A stretch of 64,000 nt of DNA from Senegalia massiliensis (lineage in GTDB: Bacteria; Bacillota; Clostridia; Tissierellales; SIT17): assembly GCF_900626135.1 (NCBI RefSeq), contig NZ_LR130785.1, positions 715,241 through 779,240 of the forward strand, in the 5' to 3' direction. Numbering within the stretch: the stretch's first letter is position 1; every line of letters begins with the position of its first letter. The position numbers were made by a program, and so were the translations under genes. Of the stretch, positions 52,815 through 62,759 are shown in pieces. Under the pieces are notes generated by a model, which saw nothing but the letters and a program-made list of their open reading frames with translations, had not been told where the DNA came from and did no database searches.

Positions 52815-54056
52815 ATGAAAATTAAAGTTGCATTAATTGGTGCAGGACAAAGAGGCAAGGATATATATGGGGAATATGCTATAAAAAATCCTGAAAATAT
52901 AGAATTTGTTGCTGTAGCTGAACCAAATAAAATCAAAAGAAATATGTTTGCAGAAAGACATGGAATAAATGAGGAGTTCATTTTTGAATCTTGGGAAGAA
53001 CTTTTAGAAAAAGAAAAATTTTGTGATGCAGTTGTAATTGCTACACCAGATGACACTCATTTTGAACCAGCAAGTATTGCTCTTAAAAAGGGATATCACA
53101 TATTATTAGAAAAACCTATGTCTAATAAAGCAGATGAGTGTATTGAACTTGGGAAACTTGCTAGGGAAAATAAAAGAGAATTTTTAATAGCTCATGTACT
53201 TAGATATACACCATTTTTCAGTAAAATAAAAGAAATTATTGATAGTGGTGAAATTGGAAAGCTTATGACTATATCACATAATGAAAATATCGGATACTTC
53301 CATTTTGCTCATAGTTTTGTTAGAGGGAATTGGAGAAATTCAGATTTATCAAGTCCACTAATTTTACAAAAAAGTTGTCATGATATGGATATATTATTAT
53401 GGCTTGTAGGTAGTAATTGTACTAATATATCTTCATTTGGAAGTTTAAGCTATTTTAAAGAAAAAAATCATCCAGAAGGTGCAGAGGAAAGATGTGTAGA
53501 TTGTAAAGTAGAAGCAATATGTCCATATTCAGCAAAAAAATTATATTATAAAAATATAGGAAATTGGCCATCAACTGTAATATCTGAAATTCAAACAGAA
53601 GAAGCTGTAAAAGAAGCAGTTAAATCTGGTCCATATGGTAGATGCGTATATCTTTGTGATAATAATGTATGTGATCATCAATCAACTATTTTAGAATTTG
53701 ATAATGATGTTACAGTTACATTTAATTTATCTGCATTTACTAATAAGGTACATAGAACTATAAGGGTTATGGGAACCCTTGGAGAAATTATAGCAGATGA
53801 TAGTAAAAATGAAATAGAGGTACAATTATTTGATTCTAATGAAAGAATAATTTATAATCCGCAAGTTGTATCTGGTGGACATGGTGGTGGAGATACAGGT
53901 ATAATGAATGATTTTGTAGCTTCAATATTATCTGAAAGAGGAAAAGGACTTACGTATGCTAGTACTTCAGTAGAAAGTCATATAATGGCATTTGCAGCAG
54001 AAGAATCAAGAGTTCTAAAAAAGACAATAGATATAAAAGAATTTATGAATAAATAA
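52815..54056 (+). CDS. Gfo/Idh/MocA-family oxidoreductase with six-Cys insert
   Basis: A 413-residue NAD(P)-binding oxidoreductase. The Rossmann start VALIGAGQRGKDIYGEY and EKP motif LLEKPMSNKADE are intact. A later insert holds Cys227, Cys230, Cys236, Cys277, Cys281 and Cys286 (CVDC...C and CVYLC...C), which could bind zinc. GH109-type glycosidases and sugar epimerases share the fold, so an NAD-dependent step on a GalNAc derivative is possible. TATAAT-like sequence and a ribosome site (AAGGAG) precede it. Confidence 0.8.
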   Translation: MKIKVALIGAGQRGKDIYGEYAIKNPENIEFVAVAEPNKIKRNMFAERHGINEEFIFESWEELLEKEKFCDAVVIATPDDTHFEPASIALKKGYHILLEKPMSNKADECIELGKLARENKREFLIAHVLRYTPFFSKIKEIIDSGEIGKLMTISHNENIGYFHFAHSFVRGNWRNSDLSSPLILQKSCHDMDILLWLVGSNCTNISSFGSLSYFKEKNHPEGAEERCVDCKVEAICPYSAKKLYYKNIGNWPSTVISEIQTEEAVKEAVKSGPYGRCVYLCDNNVCDHQSTILEFDNDVTVTFNLSAFTNKVHRTIRVMGTLGEIIADDSKNEIEVQLFDSNERIIYNPQVVSGGHGGGDTGIMNDFVASILSERGKGLTYASTSVESHIMAFAAEESRVLKKTIDIKEFMNK

Positions 54057-54136
54057 GATTTTTACTACCAATTAATATTATTCTATATTGTAGAAGAATT
54101 TTTTTAAGGATTTTTGCATATATTTTAATAAAACTC

Positions 54137-54190
54137 TTGACAACGTTATCAGAAAAGGTGTAGAATAAAAACAACAACTGGTACGTACAA
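54137..54190 (+). promoter_or_regulatory. sigma-A promoter and GTACGTAC operator before gntR
   Basis: Consensus TTGACA (54137-54142), 18 bases, TAGAAT (54161-54166). Just downstream, TGGTACGTACAA (54179-54190) has the perfect core GTACGTAC, in the place of an operator for the GntR regulator encoded next. Confidence 0.65.
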
Positions 54191-54215
54191 CATGACGATG
54201 TGAGAAGGTGATGAA

Positions 54216-54944
54216 TTGATAGAAATAGACAAAAATAATAAATTACCTTTGTATTATCAACTATATGAAATTATAGTTCATGATATAAAGAAAGGAACTT
54301 TTGCTGAGCATGATAAGTTGCCTTCTGAAAGAGAGTTATGCGAAAGATTTGAAATAAGTCGCTCAACTGTAAGGCAGGCAATGAATGAACTTGAAAAAGA
54401 TGGATATATTTATAAAGAGCATGGAAGAGGGATATTTGTTTCACCTAAATCATTTAAACAAGATTTATTTAAGTTTTATAGTTTTACTGATGAAATGAAA
54501 AAGATAGGTAAAACACCAACTTCTAAAGTGTTAGATTTTAAAAAAATAAAGAGTGATGAAAGATTAGCTAGAAAGCTAGGTGTTAAAACAAATCAAAATT
54601 TATATGAATTTACAAGGTTAAGACTTGCAGATGATGAACCTATAATGCTTGAAACATCATATTTACCTATGGTAAGATTTCCAAACTTAACCAGAGAGTA
54701 ATTAGAGGAAAATGCAATGTATGATATTTTTAGAGGTAAATATAATGTTGAGTTTTCAAAAGCAGAAGAAAAGTTTAGACCAGTTAACACAAGGAAAGAT
54801 GAATCAGAAATACTTAAAGTTAGTAGAAAAGTACCTAGCATGATGATTGAAAGATATACTTATGAAAATGAGAGAGTTATAGAATATACAGTAAGTATAG
54901 CTAGAGGAGATAAGTTTGAATATAGAGTAATACTAGAAAAATAA
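54216..54944 (+). pseudogene. GntR/UTRA-family regulator interrupted by in-frame TAA
   Basis: The TTG start (after GAAGGTG) opens a 161-residue frame with a GntR winged helix (LPLYYQLYEIIVHDIKKGTF, LPSERELCERFEISRSTVRQAMNELEKDGYIYKEHGRGIFV) and the first half of a UTRA ligand domain. TAA at 54699-54701 follows PNLTRE. Reading on in the same frame gives LEENAMYDIFRGKYNVEF... to 54944, the missing half of UTRA. The total of about 242 residues is the usual length. One C-to-T change from CAA (Gln) would explain it. A sequencing error or readthrough cannot be excluded. Confidence 0.8.
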
Positions 54945-54961
54945 ATTTAGGAGTGAAAGAA

Positions 54962-56134
54962 TTGAACAAAATCTTTGGTAATGATGTAGAAAAATTAAAA
55001 AATGAAGGTGGATATATAACTTCTTCTGAAATATATAATCAACCTTCAGTATGGAAAGATACACTAAAAATAATAGACTCTAAAAAAGATGAATTAAAAG
55101 ACTTTTTAGATACCATACTAATTAAGAAAAACCTAAGAATAATTTTTACAGGAGCTGGTACATCTGGGTTTATAGGTGATACTGTTGTTCCTAGTATAAA
55201 AAAGAAATTAGATGTGGATGTTGAGTCAATTCACACAACAGATATAGTATCTGAACCTGAAACATATCTTAAAAAGAGTGTTCCAACACTTTTAATATCC
55301 TTTGCTCGTTCTGGGAATAGCCCTGAATCTGTTGCAACAATTGAACTTGCACGTAATTTAGTAGACGAACTTTATCAAGTTGTAATTACTTGTAACAAAG
55401 ATGGAAAGCTTGCTCAAAATATTAATCCAGAAATGGATAAATCTATTATTTTACCAGAAGAATCAAATGATAAAGGTTTTGCTATGACAAGTAGCTATAC
55501 TTCAATGGTATTATCTTCACTAATGATTTTTGATTTAGATAATATAGAAAATATCAAAAAGGATATCAATAAATTATTCTCTATTGGAGAAGATTTACTA
55601 AACAATACAGATTTAATTGAAACAATTTCAAATGCTGAATTTAAAAAGATAATTTATCTTGGATCTGGCTCATTCTATGGTTTATCAAGAGAATCTTCAC
55701 TTAAATTATTAGAATTAACTCAGGGAGAAATAGTGACTAAATATGATACACCTCTTGGATTTAGACATGGTCCTAAATCAATAATGGATGATGAAACACT
55801 TATTGTAATGTTTTTATCTAGTAATGAGTATACTTTAAAATATGAAATGGATCTTTTAAAAGAATTATATAATCCTGATAGCAAATATAAAGTTTTAGCT
55901 ATATCAGAAACAAAGGAAATTGAGATTGAAAATTTAAGCCATTATCATATAGCTTTAACTGATAGCAAATCAAGTTTAGATAAAGCTTATTTATCAATTG
56001 ATTATGTGATAATACCACAAATAATTTCAGTATTAAAATCTATAAATATAGGAATAAATCCAGATAATCCCAGTCCGGATGGAAGTGTTAACAGAGTAGT
56101 AAAAGGGGTAACTATATACCCTTATAATAAATAA
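54962..56134 (+). CDS. agaS: SIS-domain sugar isomerase/deaminase, AgaS-type
   Basis: A 390-residue double-SIS protein like AgaS, the galactosamine-6-phosphate deaminase/isomerase that yields tagatose-6-phosphate and ammonia. Motifs are IIFTGAGTSGFIGDTVVPS, LISFARSGNSPESVATIELA and GFRHGPKSIMDDETLIVMFLS. An in-frame GTG at 54953 overlaps the AGGAG ribosome site, so TTG at 54962 is preferred. It lies 17 bases after the broken regulator and starts the Aga catabolic block. Confidence 0.88.
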   Translation: MNKIFGNDVEKLKNEGGYITSSEIYNQPSVWKDTLKIIDSKKDELKDFLDTILIKKNLRIIFTGAGTSGFIGDTVVPSIKKKLDVDVESIHTTDIVSEPETYLKKSVPTLLISFARSGNSPESVATIELARNLVDELYQVVITCNKDGKLAQNINPEMDKSIILPEESNDKGFAMTSSYTSMVLSSLMIFDLDNIENIKKDINKLFSIGEDLLNNTDLIETISNAEFKKIIYLGSGSFYGLSRESSLKLLELTQGEIVTKYDTPLGFRHGPKSIMDDETLIVMFLSSNEYTLKYEMDLLKELYNPDSKYKVLAISETKEIEIENLSHYHIALTDSKSSLDKAYLSIDYVIIPQIISVLKSINIGINPDNPSPDGSVNRVVKGVTIYPYNK

Positions 56135-56162
56135 AATTTTAAAATATAAGAGGAGTGATTTG

Positions 56163-56639
56163 ATGCCAAATATTTTACTTACAAGAATTGATAATAGACT
56201 TGTTCATGGTCAGGTAGGTGTTACATGGACCAGTCATTTAGGCGCAAACCTAGTACTTGTTGCAAATGATGAAGTTGCAAAAGATGAAGTAAGACAAAAC
56301 TTAATGGACATGGTATTACCAGATACTGTAGCTACAAGATTTTTCACACTTCAAAAAACTATAGATGTAATTCATAAAGCAGCAGATAGACAAAAAATAT
56401 TTTTAGTAGTTAAGACACCTCAAGATGTGCTTACTCTTGTAAAAGGTGGAGTGCCTATAAAAGAAGTAAATATTGGAAATATGCATTATGCAGAAGGTAA
56501 GGAACAACTTACTTCAACTATTTCTGTAGATGAAGATGATAAAAAGACTTTTAAAGAATTACATGATTTAGGTGTAACATTTGATATGAGAAAAGTTCCT
56601 GATGATAAAAGGAACAAAAATATCATGGAAATGATATAA
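56163..56639 (+). CDS. agaV: PTS mannose-family EIIB (AgaV-like)
   Basis: A 158-residue EIIB of the mannose/sorbose/N-acetylgalactosamine PTS family. The phosphorylation His is in RIDNRLVHGQVGV near the N-terminus; NLMDMVLPDTVATRFF and VKEVNIGNMHYAEGKEQL are typical. TTG at 56160 is in frame but ATG at 56163 fits AGGAGTG better. Together with the next IIC, IID and IIA it forms a complete amino-sugar PTS. Confidence 0.9.
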   Translation: MPNILLTRIDNRLVHGQVGVTWTSHLGANLVLVANDEVAKDEVRQNLMDMVLPDTVATRFFTLQKTIDVIHKAADRQKIFLVVKTPQDVLTLVKGGVPIKEVNIGNMHYAEGKEQLTSTISVDEDDKKTFKELHDLGVTFDMRKVPDDKRNKNIMEMI

Positions 56640-56643
56640 ATTT

Positions 56644-56683
56644 TCTAAGAGTTATTGAGCTTTCAAGCTCTATAGCTCTTAGA
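56644..56683 (+). other. intergenic hairpin between EIIB and EIIC
   Basis: TCTAAGAG...GAGCTT / AAGCTC...CTCTTAGA, a long stem with small internal mismatches and only A-rich sequence after it. More likely a processing or stability site than a terminator. Confidence 0.6.
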
Positions 56684-56708
56684 CATTAAAAAATAAGGAG
56701 GTAATTAT

Positions 56709-57476
56709 ATGTTAGATGCTTTACTTTTAGCACTTTGGGCTGGAATAGCTGGTATTGACCTTTTTAATGGTCTTACACATATTCACAGACCATTAGTATC
56801 AGGACTTGTAGTAGGTCTTATACTTGGAGATGTTCAAACTGGACTTATAACAGGCGGTATGTTAGAACTTGTTTGGATGGGAATGGCGCCACTTGCAGGG
56901 GCTCAACCACCAAACGTTGTTGTAGGTGGTATAATTGGTGCATCTTTTGCAATACTTGCAAATCAAGAGCCATCAGTAGCAGTTGGTATAGCTGTACCAT
57001 TTGCAGTCGCAGCACAAGCAGGAATAACATTATTATTTACAGCATTCTCACCTGTAATGCATAAAGCAGATGAATATGCAGAAAAAGCTAATTTAAAAGG
57101 TATTGATAAAATTAATTATTTAGGACTTGCAATATTATTCGTATCATACTTCATAGTTGTATTTTTACCTATTTACTTTGGAGCAGACACTGCAGAATCA
57201 GTTGTAAATATGTTACCACAAACATTTATAGATGGATTATCTACTGCAGGTGGAATGATGCCAGCAATAGGTTTTGCATTACTTCTTAAAATAATGTTTA
57301 AGACTCAATATGTAGCATTTTTAATTATAGGTTTCGTACTTGTTGCTTATTTAGAATTACCAATCCTTGCAGTAGCACTTATAGGAGCTGCAATAGCAAT
57401 GTATGATTTCTATAATGGTAAAAATAAAGGTAATACACCACCACCTAGTGAGGAGGTATATACTGATGGAATCTAA
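56709..57476 (+). CDS. agaW: PTS mannose-family EIIC (AgaW-like)
   Basis: A 255-residue membrane component with the family start LLLALWAGIAGIDLFNGLTHIHRPLVSGLVVGLILGDVQTGL and GGMLELVWMGMAPLAGAQPPNVVVGG. About six to eight membrane segments. Its end overlaps the EIID start by 11 bases, so the two are translated together. Confidence 0.92.
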   Translation: MLDALLLALWAGIAGIDLFNGLTHIHRPLVSGLVVGLILGDVQTGLITGGMLELVWMGMAPLAGAQPPNVVVGGIIGASFAILANQEPSVAVGIAVPFAVAAQAGITLLFTAFSPVMHKADEYAEKANLKGIDKINYLGLAILFVSYFIVVFLPIYFGADTAESVVNMLPQTFIDGLSTAGGMMPAIGFALLLKIMFKTQYVAFLIIGFVLVAYLELPILAVALIGAAIAMYDFYNGKNKGNTPPPSEEVYTDGI

Positions 57477-58308
57477 TGTTAATAAAGAAGAATTAGTTGT
57501 TAATCCAGAATATGAAGATCAGACACCTGTAGAATTAGATAAAAAAGACTTAAATAAAATGGCTTGGAGATCATTACTTTTACAAGCATCATTTAACTAT
57601 GAAAGAATGCAAGCTGGTGGCTGGTTATACTCAATGGCTCCAGCACTTGAAAAAATTCATAAGAAAAAAGAAGATTTATCAAAATCAATGAAAATGCATT
57701 TGGAATTTTTCAATACTCATCCATTCCTTGTAACATTTGTAATGGGAATAGTTGCAGCAATGGAAGGAAATAAAAATGATACTGAAACAATTCGTGGTAT
57801 AAAGGTTGCAACAATGGGACCTCTTGGAGGAATAGGAGATGCATTATTCTGGTTAACTTTACTACCAATTAGTGCTGGTATTGGTGCTTCACTTGCTATA
57901 GATGGTAGTGTAGCAGGACCTATAATATTCCTTATAATGTTTAATATTGTTCATTTTGGTCTTAGATTTGGGTTAATGCATTATGGTTATAGAACAGGAG
58001 TTAACTCAATAGGAATTTTAAAAGAAAGTACAAAATTAGTTTCAAGAGCTGCTTCAATACTTGGACTTACAGTTGTAGGGGCATTAATTGCTTCATACAT
58101 CAATTTATCATTAGATGTAGTAATAAAAGCAGGAGAAGCAGAAGTTAATCTTCAAGAAGGTGTACTAGATCAAATAATGCCAAAAATGCTTCCACTTGGC
58201 TATGCATTTTTAATGTATTATTTACTTAAAAAAGGTTGGTCACCACTTGCTCTTATTGGAATAACAGTAGTATTTGGTGTAGCAGGACAATATTTAGGAT
58301 TATTTTAA
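57466..58308 (+). CDS. agaE: PTS mannose-family EIID (AgaE-like)
   Basis: A 280-residue EIID that makes the channel with EIIC. Signature MAWRSLLLQASFNYERMQAGGWLYSMAPALEKI is near the N-terminus; GPLGGIGDALFWLTLLPI follows. A longer frame opens at 57403, but AGGAGG at 57451-57456 and the family N-terminus point to ATG 57466. The acidic 30-residue N-terminal tail is cytoplasmic. Confidence 0.92.
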   Translation: MESNVNKEELVVNPEYEDQTPVELDKKDLNKMAWRSLLLQASFNYERMQAGGWLYSMAPALEKIHKKKEDLSKSMKMHLEFFNTHPFLVTFVMGIVAAMEGNKNDTETIRGIKVATMGPLGGIGDALFWLTLLPISAGIGASLAIDGSVAGPIIFLIMFNIVHFGLRFGLMHYGYRTGVNSIGILKESTKLVSRAASILGLTVVGALIASYINLSLDVVIKAGEAEVNLQEGVLDQIMPKMLPLGYAFLMYYLLKKGWSPLALIGITVVFGVAGQYLGLF

Positions 58309-58319
58309 TAAACATAATT

Positions 58320-58350
58320 AAATATGGAAGACCACTGGTCTTCCATATTT
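58320..58350 (+). other. intergenic hairpin between EIID and EIIA
   Basis: AAATATGGAAGACCA-C-TGGTCTTCCATATTT, 15-base perfect arms followed by TTTA. May attenuate transcription into agaF and beyond. Confidence 0.7.
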
Positions 58351-58370
58351 TAAATGAAAGGAGATAAAAA

Positions 58371-58796
58371 ATGATAGGTTTAATAATAGCAGGCCATGGT
58401 GAATTTGCTAAAGGGATAAATTCAGTTATAGAACTTGTAGCAGGTACACAAGAAAATGTAGCTACTGTAGATTTTTTAGAAAATCATTCTACAGATGATT
58501 TAAAAAATAATTTAAAAGAAAAAATAGAAAAGATGAATACAGAAGGTACTTTAATATTTACAGATATTCCAGGAGGGTCTCCTTTTAAAATGGCAGTAGA
58601 ACTATCAATGGAACATGATGATATTGAAGTAATAGCAGGTACAAATGTACCAATGATAATGGAAATATTATTTGATAGAGAAAATGTAGATTTATTAGAG
58701 CTTAAAAATAGAGCAATGGAAGTAGGAAAAAAACAAATAGTAACTTTTGAAATGAAGAAAAAGCAAAAACAACAGGATGAAGATGACGGGATATAA
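58371..58796 (+). CDS. agaF: PTS mannose-family EIIA (AgaF-like)
   Basis: A 141-residue EIIA. The active His9 is in LIIAGHGEFAKGI; TLIFTDIPGGSPFKMAVEL and IAGTNVPMIMEIL are family blocks. The C-terminus is charged (KKKQKQQDEDDG). It receives phosphate from HPr and passes it to AgaV. Position after IID is usual for Aga clusters. Confidence 0.92.
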   Translation: MIGLIIAGHGEFAKGINSVIELVAGTQENVATVDFLENHSTDDLKNNLKEKIEKMNTEGTLIFTDIPGGSPFKMAVELSMEHDDIEVIAGTNVPMIMEILFDRENVDLLELKNRAMEVGKKQIVTFEMKKKQKQQDEDDGI

Positions 58797-58805
58797 GGTG
58801 ATAAT

Positions 58806-59960
58806 ATGAAATATGCTATAAAAGCAAAACAAATATATACTGAAGATAATATTTTAGAAGATGGATATATTATAATAAACCATGGAAAAATAGAAAAAAT
58901 ATCAAAACAAAATGATGAAAAAGTAAATGTTATAGATGTAGGAGAATTAAAGGTTATTCCAGGATTAATAGACCTTCATATACATGGAGCAAATGGATAT
59001 GATGTTATGGATGCTGATTATAATTCTTTAGACAATATATCTAAATATCTTGCTGAAAATGGTGTAACTTCATTTTTAGCTACAACACTTACAGCACCTA
59101 TGGAAAAAATAGAAAAGGCTATAGAAAATGTAGTTAAATCTAAAGACAAAGGACTAACAGGTGCAGAGGTTTTAGGAACATATTTGGAAGGACCATATTT
59201 AACTGAAGAGCATAAAGGAGCTCATCCAGTAAACTTTATGAGAGAACTTAAATTAGATGAAATAAAAAAGCTTATTGAAGTATCTAAGGATACACTTAAA
59301 GTTGTAACAATAGCTCCAGAAAAAGAAAACTCAGAAGAAATCATTAAATATTTGAAAGAAAAAGGTATTGAAACATCAATAGGTCATACAAATGCAACTT
59401 ATGAACAGACCATAGATGCTATAAAAAATGGTGCGCAAATTGGTGTGCATACTTTTAATGGTATGACAGGACTTCATCATAGGGAACCTGGTGTAGTAGG
59501 GGCAATAATGGATAGTGAAGATATATATGCAGAATTAATAGCAGATAATATTCATGTGAATCCAGCAGTTATGAGAATACTCTATAGATTAAAGAAAAAT
59601 GATAAATTATATCTTATAAGTGATTGTATGAGAGCTGGTGGACTTGAAGATGGAGAATATTCTTTAGGAGAATTAAAAGTAAATGTAAAAAATTCTATAG
59701 CTAGAACTGAATATGGTTCTCTTGCAGGAAGTACTCTTAAGATTAAAAATGGAGTAAAAAATATAAAAAAGGCCACAGGTATAGATTTATATGAAGCTAT
59801 ACGACTTGCATCAATTATACCAGCAAAAGCTATAGGAATAGATGACAAAGTAGGTAGTATAAAACAAAATAAGAAAGCAAATATCACTATAATAGATGAT
59901 GAATTTAATATATATATGACTATAGTAGAAGGTAACATTGTTTACGAAAGGAAGATGTAG
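58806..59960 (+). CDS. nagA: N-acetylhexosamine-6-phosphate deacetylase
   Basis: A 384-residue amidohydrolase that removes acetate from GlcNAc-6-phosphate or GalNAc-6-phosphate. Metal and catalytic motifs are VIPGLIDLHIHGANGYDVMDAD, LGTYLEGPYLTEEHKGAH, SIGHTNATYEQ, GVHTFNGMTGLHHREPG and LISDCMRAGG with the catalytic Asp. In this operon the substrate is most likely GalNAc-6-phosphate (AgaA role). It starts 9 bases after agaF and abuts the aldolase gene. Confidence 0.93.
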   Translation: MKYAIKAKQIYTEDNILEDGYIIINHGKIEKISKQNDEKVNVIDVGELKVIPGLIDLHIHGANGYDVMDADYNSLDNISKYLAENGVTSFLATTLTAPMEKIEKAIENVVKSKDKGLTGAEVLGTYLEGPYLTEEHKGAHPVNFMRELKLDEIKKLIEVSKDTLKVVTIAPEKENSEEIIKYLKEKGIETSIGHTNATYEQTIDAIKNGAQIGVHTFNGMTGLHHREPGVVGAIMDSEDIYAELIADNIHVNPAVMRILYRLKKNDKLYLISDCMRAGGLEDGEYSLGELKVNVKNSIARTEYGSLAGSTLKIKNGVKNIKKATGIDLYEAIRLASIIPAKAIGIDDKVGSIKQNKKANITIIDDEFNIYMTIVEGNIVYERKM

Positions 59961-60815
<855 letters not shown>

Positions 60816-60824
60816 GGTGATAAA

Positions 60825-61751
60825 ATGATTGGAACAATCACATTAAATCCAGCAGTAGATAGACGATATAATATAGACATTTTAGAAAAAAATACTGTCA
60901 AAAGAACAGAAGATTATATGGCTAGTGCTGGAGGTAAAGGCTTAAATGTTTCAAGAGTAGCAAGAATTTTAGGTGAGGATGTAACTGGATTTGGTTTCTT
61001 AGGTGGGAATACAGGTGATTTTATAAGAAATGAAATATCAAAATTAGGTATAAATGATAGTTTTACATCTATTAATGGAACAACAAGAACATGTTTAAAT
61101 ATAATTGATGATAATAATGATAATATTGAAATATTAGAAAAAGGTCCAGTTATATCAAAAGAAGATAAAAATAAATTTCTAAAAGAACTTGAACTACAAT
61201 TAGAGAAATTAGATATTATTGCTATATCAGGTAGCTTACCTAAAGGAGTAGATATAAATATTTATTCTGATATAATTAAAATAGCAAAAAAATATAATAA
61301 AAAGGTAATACTTGATACAAGTGGAGATGCATTTTTAGAAAATTTAAAGTCAAATCCATTTTTAGTGAAACCAAATAAAGAAGAATTAGAAAATATAACT
61401 GGCATAAGACTAGATTGTGAAGAGGCTATAAAAATGGCAGCCCATAAGATATTAAGAAAAGGTGCAGAAAATATTTTAGTATCACTTGGAAGTAATGGAA
61501 TGTACTTTTTTGGTGAAGAAGGAAATTTCAAAGTGGATATACCAAAAATAAAAATTAAGAATACAGTAGGTTCAGGTGATAGTTCAGTAGCTGGGTTTGC
61601 CTACTCATTTTCAAAAGGTCTTGATATTCAAGATATATTAAAATATGCAAATGCTTGTGGAATGAGTAATGCAATGGAAAAAGGAACAGGTAGTATCGAC
61701 ATAGAAAAAGTAAATGAATTAAGAAAAAAAATAAAAGTAAGAAAAATATAA
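60825..61751 (+). CDS. PfkB-family tagatose-6-phosphate/1-phosphofructokinase
   Basis: A 308-residue PfkB kinase of the LacC/FruK group. GTITLNPAVDRRYNID at the start, SAGGKGLNVSRVARILGEDVTGFGFLGGNTG, LDTSGDAF, KPNKEEL and the ATP/catalytic motif NTVGSGDSSVAGFAY are intact. In this operon it should turn tagatose-6-phosphate into the bisphosphate for the aldolase. It could also be used for fructose-1-phosphate. Starts 9 bases after the aldolase. Confidence 0.9.
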   Translation: MIGTITLNPAVDRRYNIDILEKNTVKRTEDYMASAGGKGLNVSRVARILGEDVTGFGFLGGNTGDFIRNEISKLGINDSFTSINGTTRTCLNIIDDNNDNIEILEKGPVISKEDKNKFLKELELQLEKLDIIAISGSLPKGVDINIYSDIIKIAKKYNKKVILDTSGDAFLENLKSNPFLVKPNKEELENITGIRLDCEEAIKMAAHKILRKGAENILVSLGSNGMYFFGEEGNFKVDIPKIKIKNTVGSGDSSVAGFAYSFSKGLDIQDILKYANACGMSNAMEKGTGSIDIEKVNELRKKIKVRKI

Positions 61752-61779
61752 ATAGCTGAGGATTAATCCTCAGCTATTT
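61750..61779 (+). terminator. hairpin after PfkB kinase gene
   Basis: AAATAGCTGAGGATT / AATCCTCAGCTATTT, a perfect 15-base inverted repeat with trailing AT-rich sequence. Likely the end or a punctuation point of the Aga operon; the HAD gene follows. Confidence 0.7.
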
Positions 61780-61803
61780 ATCTATAAAAGGAAGGTGGAT
61801 AAA

Positions 61804-62604
61804 ATGATAAAACTTATTGCAACAGACATGGATGGAACACTGGTACAAAGTGATGGTAATATCAGTGATGAATTTTCAGATGTTTTTAACAAATTAAGAG
61901 AAAAAGGTATAAAATTCGTGGCAGCAAGTGGAAGACAATATTATAAATTAAGAGAAAATTTTAATGACTATGCTGATGATATGGCATTTATTGCAGATAA
62001 TGGTACTATGGTAATGTACAAAGAGGAAGAATTATATTCTAAAGAATTAAATTACCTTCAAGTAAAAGAAATTATAAAAAAAGTAGAAAATATGAAAGAT
62101 GTACACCTGGTGCTTTCTGGCAAGAGAAAAGCTTATTTAGATACTGATAAAAAAGAAATAATAGATGAAATAGAGAAATATTATAAAGAGTATGAAATAG
62201 TAGATGATTTAGAAACAATTGATGATGAAATATTAAAAATAGCTGTATATCATCCAGAAAATATTGAAGGTTTATATAATGAATATTTTTCACCACATTT
62301 TGGTAATGAAGCTAAAGTTTCGGTATCAGGCGAGTTTTGGTTAGATGTATATAACAAAGATACCGACAAAGGTATAGCACTCAAGATGATACAAGAAAAA
62401 TTTAATATAAAAAAAGAGGAAACAATGGCTTTTGGTGACTATTTTAATGATACTCCAATGCTAAAGGAAGCAAAATATAGTTATGCTATGGAAAATGCTC
62501 CAGAGGAGTTCAAAAAGGATGCTAATTTCATAGCAAAATCTAATGATGAAAATGGGGTAATAGAAGCAATTAAAGAAAAAATAAATTTGAGTAAATCTTC
62601 CTAA
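61804..62604 (+). CDS. Cof-type HAD-superfamily sugar phosphatase
   Basis: A 266-residue haloacid-dehalogenase phosphatase, Cof subfamily IIB. Motif I IATDMDGTLVQSDGNI has the nucleophile Asp, motif II is VAASGRQYY, and motif IV is MAFGDYFNDTPMLKEA. An in-frame GTG at 61795 lies in the ribosome site region (GGAAGGTG), so the ATG at 61804 is chosen. Likely relieves sugar-phosphate build-up from the preceding pathway. Confidence 0.88.
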   Translation: MIKLIATDMDGTLVQSDGNISDEFSDVFNKLREKGIKFVAASGRQYYKLRENFNDYADDMAFIADNGTMVMYKEEELYSKELNYLQVKEIIKKVENMKDVHLVLSGKRKAYLDTDKKEIIDEIEKYYKEYEIVDDLETIDDEILKIAVYHPENIEGLYNEYFSPHFGNEAKVSVSGEFWLDVYNKDTDKGIALKMIQEKFNIKKEETMAFGDYFNDTPMLKEAKYSYAMENAPEEFKKDANFIAKSNDENGVIEAIKEKINLSKSS

Positions 62605-62759
62605 AACTATATAATAATAACATGAAGTAAGACTCAATCAGATTCATTTCTGATGAATAGTAGTCTTATCCATGAGTTATACAATTCTTTATACATCATA
62701 TTCAAGATGGATAATTAGAATTTTAAGCTGTGGGATCAGTAATTTTAGGAGGAAAATAA
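62605..62759 (+). other. leader region of tex with a hairpin
   Basis: A 155-base interval. TAAGACT and AGTCTTA (about 62629-62670) pair around an inner TCAG/CTGA stem. No T-run follows, so it may be a weak terminator for the HAD gene or a leader structure for tex. I recognise no riboswitch. The ribosome site TTAGGAGGAAA is strong. Confidence 0.4.

Noticed and set aside
54699-54701. TAA in the GntR gene as a programmed readthrough site
   Set aside because: TAA is the least leaky stop and the following TTA is not a known stimulating context; mutation or sequencing error is simpler.
59582-59938. 118-residue minus-strand frame
   Set aside because: Antisense to nagA; no ribosome site or family motif.
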